From NCBI GenBank assembly GCA_036365455.1, contig JAWQUS010000023.1, positions 6,076,001-6,140,000 on the forward strand: a stretch of 64,000 bases of DNA. The letters run 5' to 3'. The notes under the pieces are model-generated. The model saw nothing but the letters and a program-made list of their open reading frames with translations. It was not told the DNA's origin and ran no database searches. A program made the translations under genes and the position numbers. The DNA comes from Macrosoma leucophasiata. Taxonomy: Eukaryota > Arthropoda > Insecta > Lepidoptera > Hedylidae. Positions 1 through 9,768 of the stretch are shown here, piece by piece. Every line of letters starts with the position of its first letter. Within the stretch, counting starts at the first letter, position 1.

Positions 1-560
1 AGGTATTAATAAATACCAATTTAATAATAATATTTATCCGATACGTGAATCATCAAATTTTTCAATTCCTTCATAGAAGAAAAAGGAAAATCTGTTAAGA
101 AAAAGAAAAAACTATGGTTTATACTACTTCCTACTAATAAATTGAATTTATTCTTATTTTTTTATATAGATCACAAAGTTATTTAAAATTAACTAGAAAG
201 TAAAAAGCTAATTTACTGAATCACAAGACGTTCATATATTTAACTTAAGAATAAAACTGTGGCCACAATTTGTTATAATTTACGTGTCAAAATTGAAGGA
301 GCCAAAAATTGAAACAAGAACTTGGGTGTTTAACTTAGCATTTTTGCTAGGATTCAAATTACGCGGTATTTCACGAATATGTCAGCATTGATGTCAGCAA
401 TCAAAATACATGGAGGGTTTCAGTGACTTGAAAACCGCTTGATGATATTATAGGGCGTTAAACAGCGTTAAACAGCCAAGAATCTAACTAATCATATGTG
501 AATGTTTATTAATATTAAAGAATTTTCCAAAATAGATAAGAAAACATTATGTTAGCATTA
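1..560. other. AT-rich DNA, no feature recognised
   Basis: Low-complexity AT-rich sequence with stop codons in all frames over short distances. I see no repeat shared with the rest of the window. Confidence 0.6.
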
Positions 561-866
561 CCTGCCAGTGGTAGCATGCCACTACTACTACGCTGGAGTC
601 CTGGGTTCGATGCCCGGATAGGGGGATATCAGAGATAATGGTGTAAAGTCCTTTATCTTTATAGAACCACTATTGAGATTTTTCCATTTTCTGGAAATTT
701 CCCAGTACCTCGAAGCATGGTAATGTGCCCGGAGGTGTCAACAGGCTCGCCACATGTTACATGGGCCAAAACATTACCGGCGAATCGCGCGTGTTTGAAT
801 GTATGCTTAAATGCATGCATTTACCTCTGTCTACCCCTTTGGGGATTACAGGCGTGAAGTTACGTT
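561..866 (+). repeat. tRNA-like SINE-type repeat (family 2)
   Basis: The copy starts CCTGCCAGTGGTAGCATGCC, carries a pol III B-box-like GGGTTCGATGCCC, and ends GGCGTGAAGTTACG. Related copies lie at 40521-41375 (interrupted), 43899-44180 (minus), 57870-58018, 9769-9906 (minus, decayed), 47395-47466 and 25193-25248. The shared internal block contains CAGTACCTCG, ACATGGGCCAAAAC and GGGGATTACA. The B box suggests descent from a tRNA; the exact family is not named. Confidence 0.65.
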
Positions 867-1555
867 ATTATGTATTAATGTGCATAAATCTGAAACAAAT
901 GTTGACGGTTCAACTTGGACCTTACATGTTGCACCGTCGACATTTCTTGATAACGTCTTGGAGTACACTTTAGGGATGTTATAATACCGCTACGGGAATA
1001 CAATACTACGATATTTTCCTATATTCACGAAGCACATTCTCGAAACTTTATATGATGCGGGCATGCCAATAGGGCGCAGTGAAGCAGCTCGAAAAATAGC
1101 CAAAATCTTTTATTTGGTCGAGCAACTTATTGCACGCGACCTTGTTTTCATGTATTGAATCTAGAAGAGAATTTTATTCTTCCTCCAGCTAGTGGGTGGT
1201 GGGGTCGACAAGTCCCGATGTTCAAGTAGTTTATTTGGAGGATAAATACAATTAAGGATGCATGAATGCATGCTTAATTCTTCTGAGAGATATACGGCCA
1301 AATACTCAAACGTCACTTAAATCTAAGTGGGACTTCTGTCTTTATATAACACGTTCAAACGATAGAGATAGCGCACTTTTAAGGTTGCTTAAAATTGAGT
1401 GATATTCGAGTATTCGGCCAATAGGCGTGTTATGTTTAAACGTAGACACCGATACCTATACTGATATTAAAAGTGTGAAAGTGAAAAACTGTCTGTCTCA
1501 TATTACTTTGACGACCAAACATTTTGTGATTTAACAGTTTGAACCCATAGAGCAA
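867..1555. other. no feature recognised
   Basis: No long open frame with coding character and no match to other parts of the window apart from the flanking repeats. Short palindromic words such as GCATGAATGCATGC occur near 1261. Confidence 0.5.
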
Positions 1556-1660
1556 CTCGGCCCACCGGTCGCGGCGGACCGGAGGGGAGTAGCCATTGCG
1601 TTTATTACCGATGCAAAACAGTCTGTAATTTTTGCGGGGGGAAATACGTATGACACACAC
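1556..1660 (-). repeat. dispersed repeat, same family as 42395-42480
   Basis: The reverse complement contains CAGACTGTTTTGCATCG and GGCTACTCCCCTCCGG, matching the forward strand at 42410-42470. This end is truncated relative to the longer copy at 42300-42690. Confidence 0.6.
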
Positions 1661-2074
1661 TCACACTACAAAAATCGTCTATTACTACGAAACTTACACC
1701 TTGACTTTAACAAAATACATAAACAATTTCACGCACACATTTCAATATCTGGGCGACATTCATAGGACCCTTTGGTCTTGTACTTTGACAGAGGGAAAAG
1801 CCTGAATATGGCTACTCCCCTATGTTTAAACCCTAAAAAGTATACAGCTAAGTAAATTTTGACCAATACTGCACGATCAGTAGGTACTTACGTAGGCAGT
1901 GTGCAACAGATGTACTCGAAACGCTCTACAAAGTCGAAACTAGCCGATTGTCTCTTTCCTAAATTCCATAAGTTACATTTCTCGTTGGGGACTGTAGCTT
2001 ATTTTAGCTCTACCTCACGTTTTAACGTGGTACTGATACGAGTATAAAAACTTAATAGTAGGCCATTTTTACAA
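1661..2074. other. no feature recognised
   Basis: The words GGCTACTCCCCT recur at 1811, so a decayed piece of the neighbouring repeat may extend here. Nothing else is supported. Confidence 0.4.
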
Positions 2075-2302
2075 TTTTTTTTTACGTAATGATAGTGGCA
2101 AACAAGCATGCAGTTCACATTGATGTTAAGTGATGACTGCAGCCTATAGACACCCACACAAAGACCAGACGTCAAAATGCAGATGCATTACCACTTCTGA
2201 GGCCTATGGTGTTATGCCTCTGTGCCGGAAATTACAGGGCCGTACATTACCACCTGACCGGAACACGATAGTGCTGAACACTACCGTTTTCAGCGACAAT
2301 CA
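2075..2302 (-). repeat. Metulj-like SINE (family 1), 5'-truncated
   Basis: Antisense copy running from a T-run and ACGTAATGATAGTGGCAAAC to GCTGAACACTACC. The head of the element (GGTGGTAGAGCTCC) is missing. It matches the fuller copies at 12924, 36347, 55010 and 63171. Confidence 0.85.
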
Positions 2303-2442
2303 ATTGAAATAAAACTATTTTTTCGGATTTATTTCACCATCGGATTTAAAATCAATTCGACGTTTTCATTCTGGCCGAGACCATGGAAGCTGAAAAGCGC
2401 ATAAAATGTCAGCTTGGTTTAAAACAAAAAAATTGTGACTTG

Positions 2443-2518
2443 TATGTATGTATGTATGTATCTTCACGCCAGGTCCCTAACGGGGTAGGCAGAGAGTGCA
2501 GAGCGCCAGATATCCCGG
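2443..2518 (-). mobile_element. 76-bp LINE 3' end with (TACA)n tail and 10-bp target duplication
   Basis: A GTAT-repeat tail is followed by CTTCACGCCAGGTCCCTAAC, the antisense 3' terminus of the LINE whose longer copy lies at 40731-41055. The insert is bracketed by perfect direct repeats TTGTGACTTG at 2433-2442 and 2519-2528, which I read as the target site duplication. It is extremely 5'-truncated. Confidence 0.75.
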
Positions 2519-2610
2519 TTGTGACTTGAATACGAAAAAAGTTTAATTTTACTTTTTTTTTACTATTATACCTAACTATCGCGAAGACATGACAACTTTG
2601 CGCATAGGTC

Positions 2611-2711
2611 ATAATACAGATGCATTGCCATCCCTGAGGCCTAGCTCTGGTTTTTCTAGAAGTCGTTTAAGTTGCATCACTTAACATCCATGTGAACTGC
2701 ATGCCTGTTTT
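2611..2711. repeat. two SINE family 1 fragments in opposite orientation
   Basis: The stretch 2611-2644 reads as an antisense SINE piece (CAGATGCATTGCCATCCCTG). The stretch 2671-2711 reads as a sense piece (CATCACTTAACATC, GAACTGCATGC). They face each other across about 27 unrelated bases, so this is a rearranged copy. Confidence 0.55.
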
Positions 2712-2995
2712 ACATCTTCGTTATATAAAAACAAAAGCTTGTAAAAAAAGGTTTTTTATGAACACGTTGTCTAACGAACACAAAAAACTCAACGAGTGCA
2801 TAAAAATTGAAAAAAAAAGAACTGTTTTTAAAACGCAACGTTGACGTAACGTACGTAAAACCCTTTGAAACTCCGAAAAACCTTTTGGAATTCGAGGCAT
2901 GTAATTGTGAAACATAAATTGCAACACTCGTTAACAGAATGGTTACAACTTGATATATGAACAATTACTTTGTAAAAAATACGTGAGTATAATTT

Positions 2996-3240
2996 TTCCT
3001 TTTAAGGGTTCCGTAGTAAACAAGGAACCCTTACAGTTTCGCCATGTCCGTCTGTCTGTCTGGCTGTCCGCGGTTTATCGCAAAAACTGTTGGTACTAGA
3101 GACTTGAAATTTGGCATGAGTATACACCTAAATCACGCCGACAAAGTGGTAGAATAAAAACATGAAAAAAAAATGATTTGGGGTAACCTCCCCTACATGT
3201 ACGCCCCCTCCCCTACGCGCGGATATTTTTATTTATTTTC
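2996..3240 (+). repeat. dispersed GGGTTCCGTAG repeat with TCTG run
   Basis: Carries AGGGTTCCGTAGTAAAC, GTCCGTCTGTCTGTCTGGC and ACTTGAAATTTGGCATG. Related wording occurs at about 45300-45450 and 55430-55580. I recognise this as a common lepidopteran interspersed repeat but cannot name its class. The preceding 2712-2995 holds nothing recognisable. Confidence 0.5.
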
Positions 3241-3487
3241 GATGTCCATATAATAATAATAATAATAATAATATACTTTATTGTACACCGAAATCAGATA
3301 AAACATTATAGAAAACAAGAAATACAGTTCACAAAAGGCGGTCTTATCACTAAACAGTGATCTCTTCCAGACAACCTTAGGGTTTAGGAATGATTACAAA
3401 AATGGATAACAATAGGGGTGTACTATTCTATGCAAAAATACTAACAGCAACAAGAACAGCAACAGGCAACTTAGTAGTGATCAGGAG
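3241..3487 (-). mobile_element. 3' UTR and (ATT)n tail of the CR1/Jockey-group LINE
   Basis: Read on the minus strand, the ORF2 stop is followed by about 170 bp of UTR, then GTACAATAAAGTATATTATT and an ATT microsatellite (3252-3275), which marks the element's 3' end. A related tail lies at 20648-20730. Confidence 0.75.
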
Positions 3488-6442
3488 TTAGGAAAGGGTT
3501 TGGGAAATGTAGTGGTCATACAGACGTTTTTTAAACGTTTCAACTGTTTGAACTTTCCGGATATCCACCGGAAGAGAATTCCAAAGTCGGATTCCCTCAA
3601 CAGTAAATGATTTGGCGTAAAAAGTAGACGAATGTACTGGAACCGTTAGAAGGAGGTTGTCGGAAGAACGAAGAGACAAGGGATGGATAGAGCTAAGAAA
3701 AGGAAAACGTTCTTTCAGATAAGTTGGGGTGTGTGGATTGAATAAGAGACAGTACAGAAAAGAAAGAATATGAGTATCCCTGCGTGAACGAATGGGTAGC
3801 CACTTGAGCTGTTTGCGAAAATCGGAGACGTGATCATATTTGCGTAATCCAAATATGAATCGTATGCATAAGTTTTGAAGCCGCTCAAGCTTATTTAGTT
3901 GCTCCTGAGATAAATCTGGATAGGATATGTCGGCGTAATCTAAAATCGGTAGAAGAAGAGATCGAGCTAGTGTAATTTTAGTGGGTGTGGGCAAGAAATT
4001 TTGGAGTCTTCGCAGGGAGCCAACGGCTGCAAACATTTTCCGGCTTACCTCAGTGATTTGTGGCTTCCAAGTTAAACAATTGTCAAGAATTATACCCAAG
4101 TTTTTGACTTTATCGCAATATTCAATACATGTTCCATTAAGAACTATCGACGGAAGCTGTGACATATTTAGCTTAGAGACCATACGAGAGCTACCAATAA
4201 TGATGGCTTGGCTTTTGGAAGCATTAACTTGCAGACCAAAAGCTTCACACCAAAGAGAAATTTGTTTAAGATCATCATTGACAGTCTGTATGGCCTCTGG
4301 CAGATGAACGAGACTACCCTGACAATAAATTTGAAGATCATCTGCATAAAGGTGGTAGAGAGAAGCTAAATTCTGAGTTATTAAGTTTATGAAAATAGTA
4401 AAAAGGAACGGAGACAACACGCCGCCTTGTGGTACACCGGCAGAGACATTGCACCAAGAAGAAAAGGTGTCATCGACTCGTATCCGTTGCCGGCGACCAT
4501 ATAAATAACTACGAAACCAATCAATTACTGTCGGAGATATGTTAAGAGAACGGAGAATCGCGAGCAAGATATCAAAGTCAACATTGTTAAATGCATTGCT
4601 AAAGTCAAGTAAAGTGAGGACTGTAAGCTCTTGATTCTCCATGCCATGCCTGATATCATCCGTTACCTTGACAAGAACGCTAGCCGTACTGTGACCCTTT
4701 CGAAAGCCGGATTGGTAGGTATTGAGTAAACTATATTTTGATAAAAAGGTATTTAGCTGCTGATGTACCAACCGTTCCAGGACTTTGGATAGAAACGGGA
4801 GAATAGATATAGGACGAAAATCGGAAAAGGATTTGGGACAGGATTTTTTAGGTAAAGGTATAAGTTGAGCATCCTTCCAAGTTGAAGGAAAGGAAGCGCT
4901 TGCTATAGAATAGTTGAGGATAGAGGTAATGATGGGAATGAGGGTATCAATTATAGGGAGAATCATTTTACGGCTAACGTTATCACTGCCAACAGCATCG
5001 GAGTCAATGGAATGAATATTCTTCTTAACATCACGATCAGAGAATTGTTCAAATGAAAAAAGAGGACAGTCAGGGGTTGGGAACGTTGAAAGAAGGTGTA
5101 ACGTGTCAAGTTTTTTGATGCCATCGATGAAGGCAGACGATGAGAAATGCAGATTAAGCTGATTAAAATCTATATTGTTTTGAAGTAGAAAATTGGAATC
5201 AAAATTGGATTTCCCAACTCCTATAGACTTTAAAAATTTCCATACCTTAGCTGGATCACCATTTGAAACTGATTTATAGATGTGGCGTCGTTGTGCATCT
5301 CTACACACCTTATTGCAGTGATTTCTAAGTAAAACATAGTTTTGGCGATTCCTATCATTCGTATTCTTTTTAAATTTACTTTTTGCCTTATTCTTTTTCA
5401 TGATTAACGCCCTGATATCGTCTGTAAGCCAAGGAGCCGGAAGATGTCTTACACGGACTGGTCGAACTGGGGCATGTACATCAAACAGTTGCATAATAAA
5501 GGAATTAAACAAATTAATTTTATCAGTTACATCATCCTTAGTGTCAATTATCGACCAATCGATTTTAATTGCATCCTCTCGAAGTTTCTCCACGTCCATA
5601 CCACTAAAATTACGTAGCAAGAGAATTTTAGCCTTTGCTTTAGGGGGTCGGATTCGATAAGACACATATAGTAGGTCATGATACGAAAAAGCATCGGCTG
5701 AGCATTGGCCATGCTTAACAACATGGTCAATTGAAGATACAATGGCTAAATCCAAAAGAGAAGGAGAGCAATTTGGAAAAAAATGTGTGGCGGATGACGG
5801 AAGTAAATGCATATTAGCAGAGTTAAGTAAGGATTTAAGACGAGAAGACCTTGTGTCATTTTTAAGGAGACATGTATTGAAGTCACCTAAAATAATGGAG
5901 TGACTGTAACGAGGCAGGAGCTCCTCTAAAGTTTCCTCAAAGGAGGAAAAATAATTAATGGTTGACGATGGGCTATAAAAAACACCAAGAAGACATTTGG
6001 TGGTAGAGAGATTAATTTCAATAAATAAATACTCGGCGGTATCATTCAACTGAGGAGAAATATTTATAACAGTGAATGGTATATGGGAACGCAGATATAT
6101 CGCAACGCCACCACCCGTTCTATTTATTCGATCATTCCTAATTAAATTAAATCCTGGCAGAGAATATGAACTAGATGGCAGACACGACTTGAGCCATGTT
6201 TCGGATACCAAAATGGCGTGAATATTTTTATTATCGAAAGATGCCAACATATCTGGATAATGTGCAGGGATACTTTGGGCATTGATATGGATAATATTGA
6301 AATTTTTCGTCATATCTGAGAAAGATGCACTAAGGGTTTCAAAGAGAGAGGGGATACTTGCAAAGCTGTCACTACTCAATCCACTCTGAGAAGAAGACAA
6401 GGAGCAAAAATCATCATCCTGATCACTATTATTGCAGCTCAT
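3488..6442 (-). CDS. CR1/Jockey-group LINE ORF2: APE endonuclease + reverse transcriptase, uninterrupted
   Basis: An open frame of 984 codons with no frameshift or internal stop. Residues 46-260 form an apurinic-like endonuclease: HINAQSI (N54), SETWL (E81), GDFN (D187, N189), LLDLAIV (D231) and SYHDL (H255, D256). The reverse transcriptase follows: DFRPISILP (541-549), QSGFRKGHST (577-586), LLDFSNAF with catalytic D613, AGVPQGGVLSP (668-678) and YADD (699-702). A conserved C-terminal region ends in ...RLWNSLPVDIR. In this group the protein nicks the target and primes reverse transcription from it. The ATG lies just ahead of the endonuclease domain. No ORF1 is present upstream, so the copy may be 5'-truncated or may depend on other copies. 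It sits downstream of the host gene ending at 7300, on the same strand. Every catalytic residue I can check is intact. Confidence 0.93.
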   Translation of the reverse strand: MSCNNSDQDDDFCSLSSSQSGLSSDSFASIPSLFETLSASFSDMTKNFNIIHINAQSIPAHYPDMLASFDNKNIHAILVSETWLKSCLPSSSYSLPGFNLIRNDRINRTGGGVAIYLRSHIPFTVINISPQLNDTAEYLFIEINLSTTKCLLGVFYSPSSTINYFSSFEETLEELLPRYSHSIILGDFNTCLLKNDTRSSRLKSLLNSANMHLLPSSATHFFPNCSPSLLDLAIVSSIDHVVKHGQCSADAFSYHDLLYVSYRIRPPKAKAKILLLRNFSGMDVEKLREDAIKIDWSIIDTKDDVTDKINLFNSFIMQLFDVHAPVRPVRVRHLPAPWLTDDIRALIMKKNKAKSKFKKNTNDRNRQNYVLLRNHCNKVCRDAQRRHIYKSVSNGDPAKVWKFLKSIGVGKSNFDSNFLLQNNIDFNQLNLHFSSSAFIDGIKKLDTLHLLSTFPTPDCPLFSFEQFSDRDVKKNIHSIDSDAVGSDNVSRKMILPIIDTLIPIITSILNYSIASASFPSTWKDAQLIPLPKKSCPKSFSDFRPISILPFLSKVLERLVHQQLNTFLSKYSLLNTYQSGFRKGHSTASVLVKVTDDIRHGMENQELTVLTLLDFSNAFNNVDFDILLAILRSLNISPTVIDWFRSYLYGRRQRIRVDDTFSSWCNVSAGVPQGGVLSPFLFTIFINLITQNLASLYHLYADDLQIYCQGSLVHLPEAIQTVNDDLKQISLWCEAFGLQVNASKSQAIIIGSSRMVSKLNMSQLPSIVLNGTCIEYCDKVKNLGIILDNCLTWKPQITEVSRKMFAAVGSLRRLQNFLPTPTKITLARSLLLPILDYADISYPDLSQEQLNKLERLQNLCIRFIFGLRKYDHVSDFRKQLKWLPIRSRRDTHILSFLYCLLFNPHTPTYLKERFPFLSSIHPLSLRSSDNLLLTVPVHSSTFYAKSFTVEGIRLWNSLPVDIRKVQTVETFKKRLYDHYISQTLS

Positions 6443-6876
6443 AGTTACTTAAGTAATATAATAAATCGGTTACTTTAGTTTTAACTAATAAAAATATACA
6501 GCTATTAATATTATTCTATTCAGATTCTAAAATACTAAAATTATACCTAATTACGATTTTAGCTAACCTAAGATTCCTTTTAAACCCACCAGCTATCTGT
6601 TTACATTGTAAGTATAACACCAAACACACAAAATAAAAAAAAGAAAAGAAAATAATAATAAATATGGACAGTTAACAATAGAAAGCATCGCCAAGATAGC
6701 AAACAATAGATAAAGATTACAAGCAAAAGCGTCAATCAATATGCAGAACAACTACTTACATAGTTTAATACAAAAATTCATTAGCACATTAGTCTGTGAT
6801 AGCCCTAATTTAATGAAGAAGCACAAAGTTATTTAATTAGTCGAAAACATAGGCAAAAACAGAAGACAAAGAAGAG

Positions 6877-6915
<39 letters not shown>

Positions 6916-7210
6916 ATAATCATAAGAAATAAAAATATTAATAATACATAATTAATAAGCTGTGACCTGTGCCAATAATATTGCAAGTAATCCAAACACA
7001 AAATACGTAGTCTGTGACACAAAGCAACAATTAATGTCATTAGTAGTCTGTGGGTGGATAGAAGGATAAAAGTAAAAGTGACAGATTGACAGATGACAGG
7101 TTACATAGAATTGAAATTAGAAAAATTATGATTGATATTAGAAAAACTGGCAATTAATGGTCTGTGCAAAAAGTATACAAATATTGCGGTCTGTGTTAGT
7201 AAAATTATCT
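6443..7210. other. LINE leader or intergenic DNA with A-run and repeated TCTGTG word
   Basis: No ORF1-like frame is present. An A-run occupies about 6879-6912. The word GTCTGTG occurs at about 6792, 7010, 7047, 7159 and 7189, mostly preceded by TA or GG; on the LINE sense strand it reads CACAGAC. Whether this is the LINE 5' leader or the host gene's 3' flank cannot be settled from one copy. Confidence 0.4.
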
Positions 7211-7299
7211 AATTGTTAAGTTGTTTACCTTCTTGGACTACGAAAGAAAAAGTAGACAAACACAAACAAAAACACTTAGAGGGAGTGACATCAATCATC

Positions 7300-7506
7300 T
7301 TACTTCTTAGATGCAACGCGCTTCACCCGAGTTTCATTGGGCTTGTCCAAGACCTTCGCCTTAGACGAGTTGCTCTTGGAGGCTGGCGCAGTGTCCTGTA
7401 TCAGCTTACTTGATATGGCGTCGAGCTCGGCTTGGGATTCGAAGCTGTGCCGCATACCATCGGGAGTGATATAGTGATATAGTGTGGGGTATCGTTGGGT
7501 ATAAGT
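7300..7506 (-). CDS. terminal exon of an unrecognised host gene
   Basis: The minus-strand frame from ACT at 7506 to TAA at 7300 encodes 68 residues, beginning TYTQRYPTLYHYITPDGM and ending VKRVASKK. It is preceded by a usable acceptor (ATATTTTTAAAAG) and an in-frame stop just upstream, so the exon boundary is well fixed. Composition is that of a soluble protein with a basic, Ser/Lys-rich tail; no transmembrane segment or catalytic motif is seen. The exon starts in phase 0 while the first exon (8542-8350) ends in phase 1, so at least one exon lies between them or the model is incomplete. I do not recognise the family. Codon quality and the splice signal set it apart from the surrounding repeat debris. 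Confidence 0.6.
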   Translation of the reverse strand, partial: TYTQRYPTLYHYITPDGMRHSFESQAELDAISSKLIQDTAPASKSNSSKAKVLDKPNETRVKRVASKK

Positions 7507-7774
7507 CTTTTAAAAATATAATGGATGTTTGAACATCATATTTCGATTGAGTTAACTGTGACTTATTAAGCTTTAAAGTGCAAATTTTCGTTAGAGTCAA
7601 GTGTGCCCCCCCCCCTCTACCAACTAAACGGTTGTTGTTACAAATTCAAACGTTACGGCAATAGTAGCTACATATAATGAAATTAAAAGAAAAACTATCA
7701 CACTTAAGTTGGTCTTGCAAGTTTGCGGGTAACAGTCGACCAAATGTATTTTACTCTAAAATTTCGAACAACTC

Positions 7775-7880
7775 CATAGAAATTAAAGAAAAAACGGAAA
7801 GTAAAATTTTACTTCGGGCAGTAATCGAACCTGTGACCTCAGGATAACCAGTCCAGCCGCTTTACCACTAAGCTACCGAA
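7775..7880 (-). repeat. tRNA-derived SINE head (family 3)
   Basis: On the minus strand the sequence reads ACTTCGGTAGCTTAGTGGTA, with an A box (TAGCTTAGTGG) and a B box (GGTTCGATTAC). The first seven bases ACTTCGG pair with CCGAAGT at the 3' end. The T stem is mispaired, so it is not a working tRNA. Related copies at 13478-13600 and 59925-60050 share the flanking AATGGAAAGAAAAA-type sequence, which supports a mobile SINE. Confidence 0.7.
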
Positions 7881-7911
7881 GTAGCTTAGTAGGTAAAGCG
7901 GCTGGACTGGT
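7847..7911. repeat. fold-back hairpin in the tRNA-derived SINE
   Basis: The arm 7847-7876 is repeated in inverted form at 7881-7911 with one inserted base and a 4-nt centre, CGAA. The second arm is an inverted copy of the tRNA-like segment and ends abruptly in unrelated sequence. Confidence 0.9.
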
Positions 7912-7926
7912 TTAACATACCTATAC

Positions 7927-8217
7927 AATAATGGCAACCCATTATACGTCCCACTGCTGGGCGCGAGTCACTCCCCTTTTTGGGGGAAGGCCTGGAGCTT
8001 ACTCCACCACGCTGCTCCGATGCGGGTTGGTAGAGGTGGGTGGGTTAGTGGCCAACCCGCTGTCGGATGTTTTCAAACCGCCCATAAGGCTTCCGACAAG
8101 GTTTAACGACTGCTATCTATCGATAGCAACCGGGACCGACGGCTTATCGTGCCTTCCGAAGCACGGAAATGCGCAATCATAAGCGATCTACACCAGCCGC
8201 CGGGCCATGCGCGCTTC
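7927..8217 (-). repeat. dispersed repeat with ATT tail (family 4)
   Basis: The copy starts GGCAACCCATTATACGTCCC on the plus strand, which is the antisense 3' end, and continues through CTATCTATCGATAGCAACCG to GCCATGCGCGC. Related copies lie at 8245-8328, 17270-17618, 49040-49297, 56949-57092 and 62480-62842. The ATT-rich tail suggests a retroposed element, perhaps moved by a LINE that uses ATT tails. Confidence 0.7.
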
Positions 8218-8244
8218 AAATTAACATATAATATAAGTAGAAAG

Positions 8245-8328
8245 TAAGTAAGTTGGCCTCCCCCCAAAAAAGGGGAGAGACTCGTGCCCAGCAGTGGGAC
8301 GTATAATGGGTTGCCATTATTATTTATT
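8245..8328 (+). mobile_element. 84-bp 3' end of family 4 with direct repeats
   Basis: Sense copy of the family 4 3' terminus ending GGGTTGCCATTATTATTTA. TATAAGTAGAAA flanks it at about 8232-8243 and again immediately after, as expected for a target site duplication. It lies about 20 bp inside the host gene intron, next to the donor site. Confidence 0.7.
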
Positions 8329-8349
8329 ATAAGTAGAAAAGAAACTCAC

Positions 8350-8542
8350 CGAAAGATATGAGACCGCTGTTCAGCATCGTCAATTTAATGCTGTTGGGTA
8401 TCGACACGAGGCTGGTGGTGCTAGTAGTGCCAGTTGTCTTCTTCTTCGACTTTTTGTCCGTGTCGCACCTCGGCGTCGACCGAGACCTATGTTTCCGTTG
8501 GCTAGTCGCAACGGACGAGCCCCGTTGCGTGCGCGACGACAT
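8350..8542 (-). CDS. first coding exon of an unrecognised host gene
   Basis: ATG at 8542 sits in a good insect context (TGTAAAAATGTCG). The exon encodes 64 residues starting MSSRTQRGSSVATSQRKHRS, then a lysine patch KKSKKKTTG and TMLNSGLISF. It ends at a textbook donor, TTTCG followed by GTGAGT, leaving phase 1. The basic, Ser/Thr-rich N-terminus could be a disordered nuclear or chromatin-associated segment, but that is only composition. No signal peptide is visible. The downstream intron holds the family 3 and family 4 retroelements, and the likely terminal exon is at 7506-7300. Product unknown. Confidence 0.6.
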
Positions 8543-9768
8543 TTTTACACAAACAACGTTACCAAACTAATTTATAGTTGCTAAAACAACGGAAGTATCT
8601 GGTGTTAATACATCTCCGTTATTTTTACACTTTTAACGACTAGATTTACGACACGATTTTGCATGTGGTTAATTTCGTACCACATAAACACTATGCTTGT
8701 ATAGATTAATAAGCGTATGAATTATATATTATGTTATCAAAAAACTATACACTTAACACTTGCACATAACTTTAAGTCTCGCAGTATCATAATAGGTACA
8801 TTTTCCTCCTCGGGTCTAATTCGCCACCTGAAACAAATGAAAGAGTTCTTAAGTAATAAAGAAAAAAGGGTTATTTAGGCTGCATACAGTCATGAGACTA
8901 TCAAAGTTGGGTTCGTTCATCAAGTGCTAGTTTTTTTATTGAAATGTTTTGACATAATAACGTCTTATATTGATGAACACTGGCTGAACGCACGAAAAAG
9001 TGTCACATTTCAGCTGAGCCGAGTGTGCATGCAAGTGAGAGCCCGGAAAAATTGATATTCGATCCAGGCACGATTGGCCCAAGCGTTTGGCGTTATAACG
9101 CGTGTTTTCTAATTAGGTTTTTACGTAAAATTATCATCGTTCGTAAACCTTACCTTCATTTTTTATTTACTTATTTCAATAAAAAACTAGCACTTGATAA
9201 AGCATTTTTATTTGCAACATACAACACTTTTTGAATGAAATTCATTAGATTTAGCCACGAAAACTGTTGGTAATAAAGTCAGTACGAATCATATTAACTT
9301 TTCAAATGCGTTTCGTGCTGGTTTAATATCGTAACACTTTCACCAACGCTAGTAGAGCGGTATATTTATTTTTATAAGAATTTAAATTTTGGTAGCTGGA
9401 ACTTTTGGATCTGATTTTTACTGTTCAGGAGTTTACGCATGTGTTCTTTCTATCTCTATATAAGAAAACTTTTCGCTTCTCGTAGATAGTGTTGATGTAT
9501 TCTTAACGAGCCTGTTTTTGTGATATTTATTTAACTGTTCATATCTTAAGATAGAAAGTATTGTATCAGCAAAGTTGTTGAACGCAACGCTGTGAGTACT
9601 GCAAATTTTAGTGACAAAAATCATAAAATGTGTAAAAGTGGTAAAACGACTTCAAATGAACTGACTGCTACAACCGAGTTTAGAAAAGATAAATTAGTTT
9701 TTGCCTTTTATGTAAACCAAAACTTAACTTCATGCCTTTGTTCCCTAAAGTCTCGGCAGATATCGAGG
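8543..9768. other. host gene 5' flank and unassigned DNA
   Basis: Immediately upstream of the first exon and presumed to include its 5' UTR and promoter. I cannot place a TATA box or initiator with confidence. The rest holds no repeat shared with the window. Confidence 0.4.

Noticed and set aside
7803..7880. A tRNA gene with paired acceptor ends
   Set aside because: T stem pairs only in part, the anticodon arm is poor, and the sequence is inverted on itself next door.
7927..8328. A single transposon with inverted ends formed by the two family 4 copies
   Set aside because: The right copy has its own 12-bp direct repeats (TATAAGTAGAAA), so the pair is two insertions with outward-facing 3' ends.
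8327..8349. Extension of the first host exon to the stop at 8327
   Set aside because: The frame runs through a consensus donor (GTGAGT) into intron sequence; splicing at 8350 is more likely.
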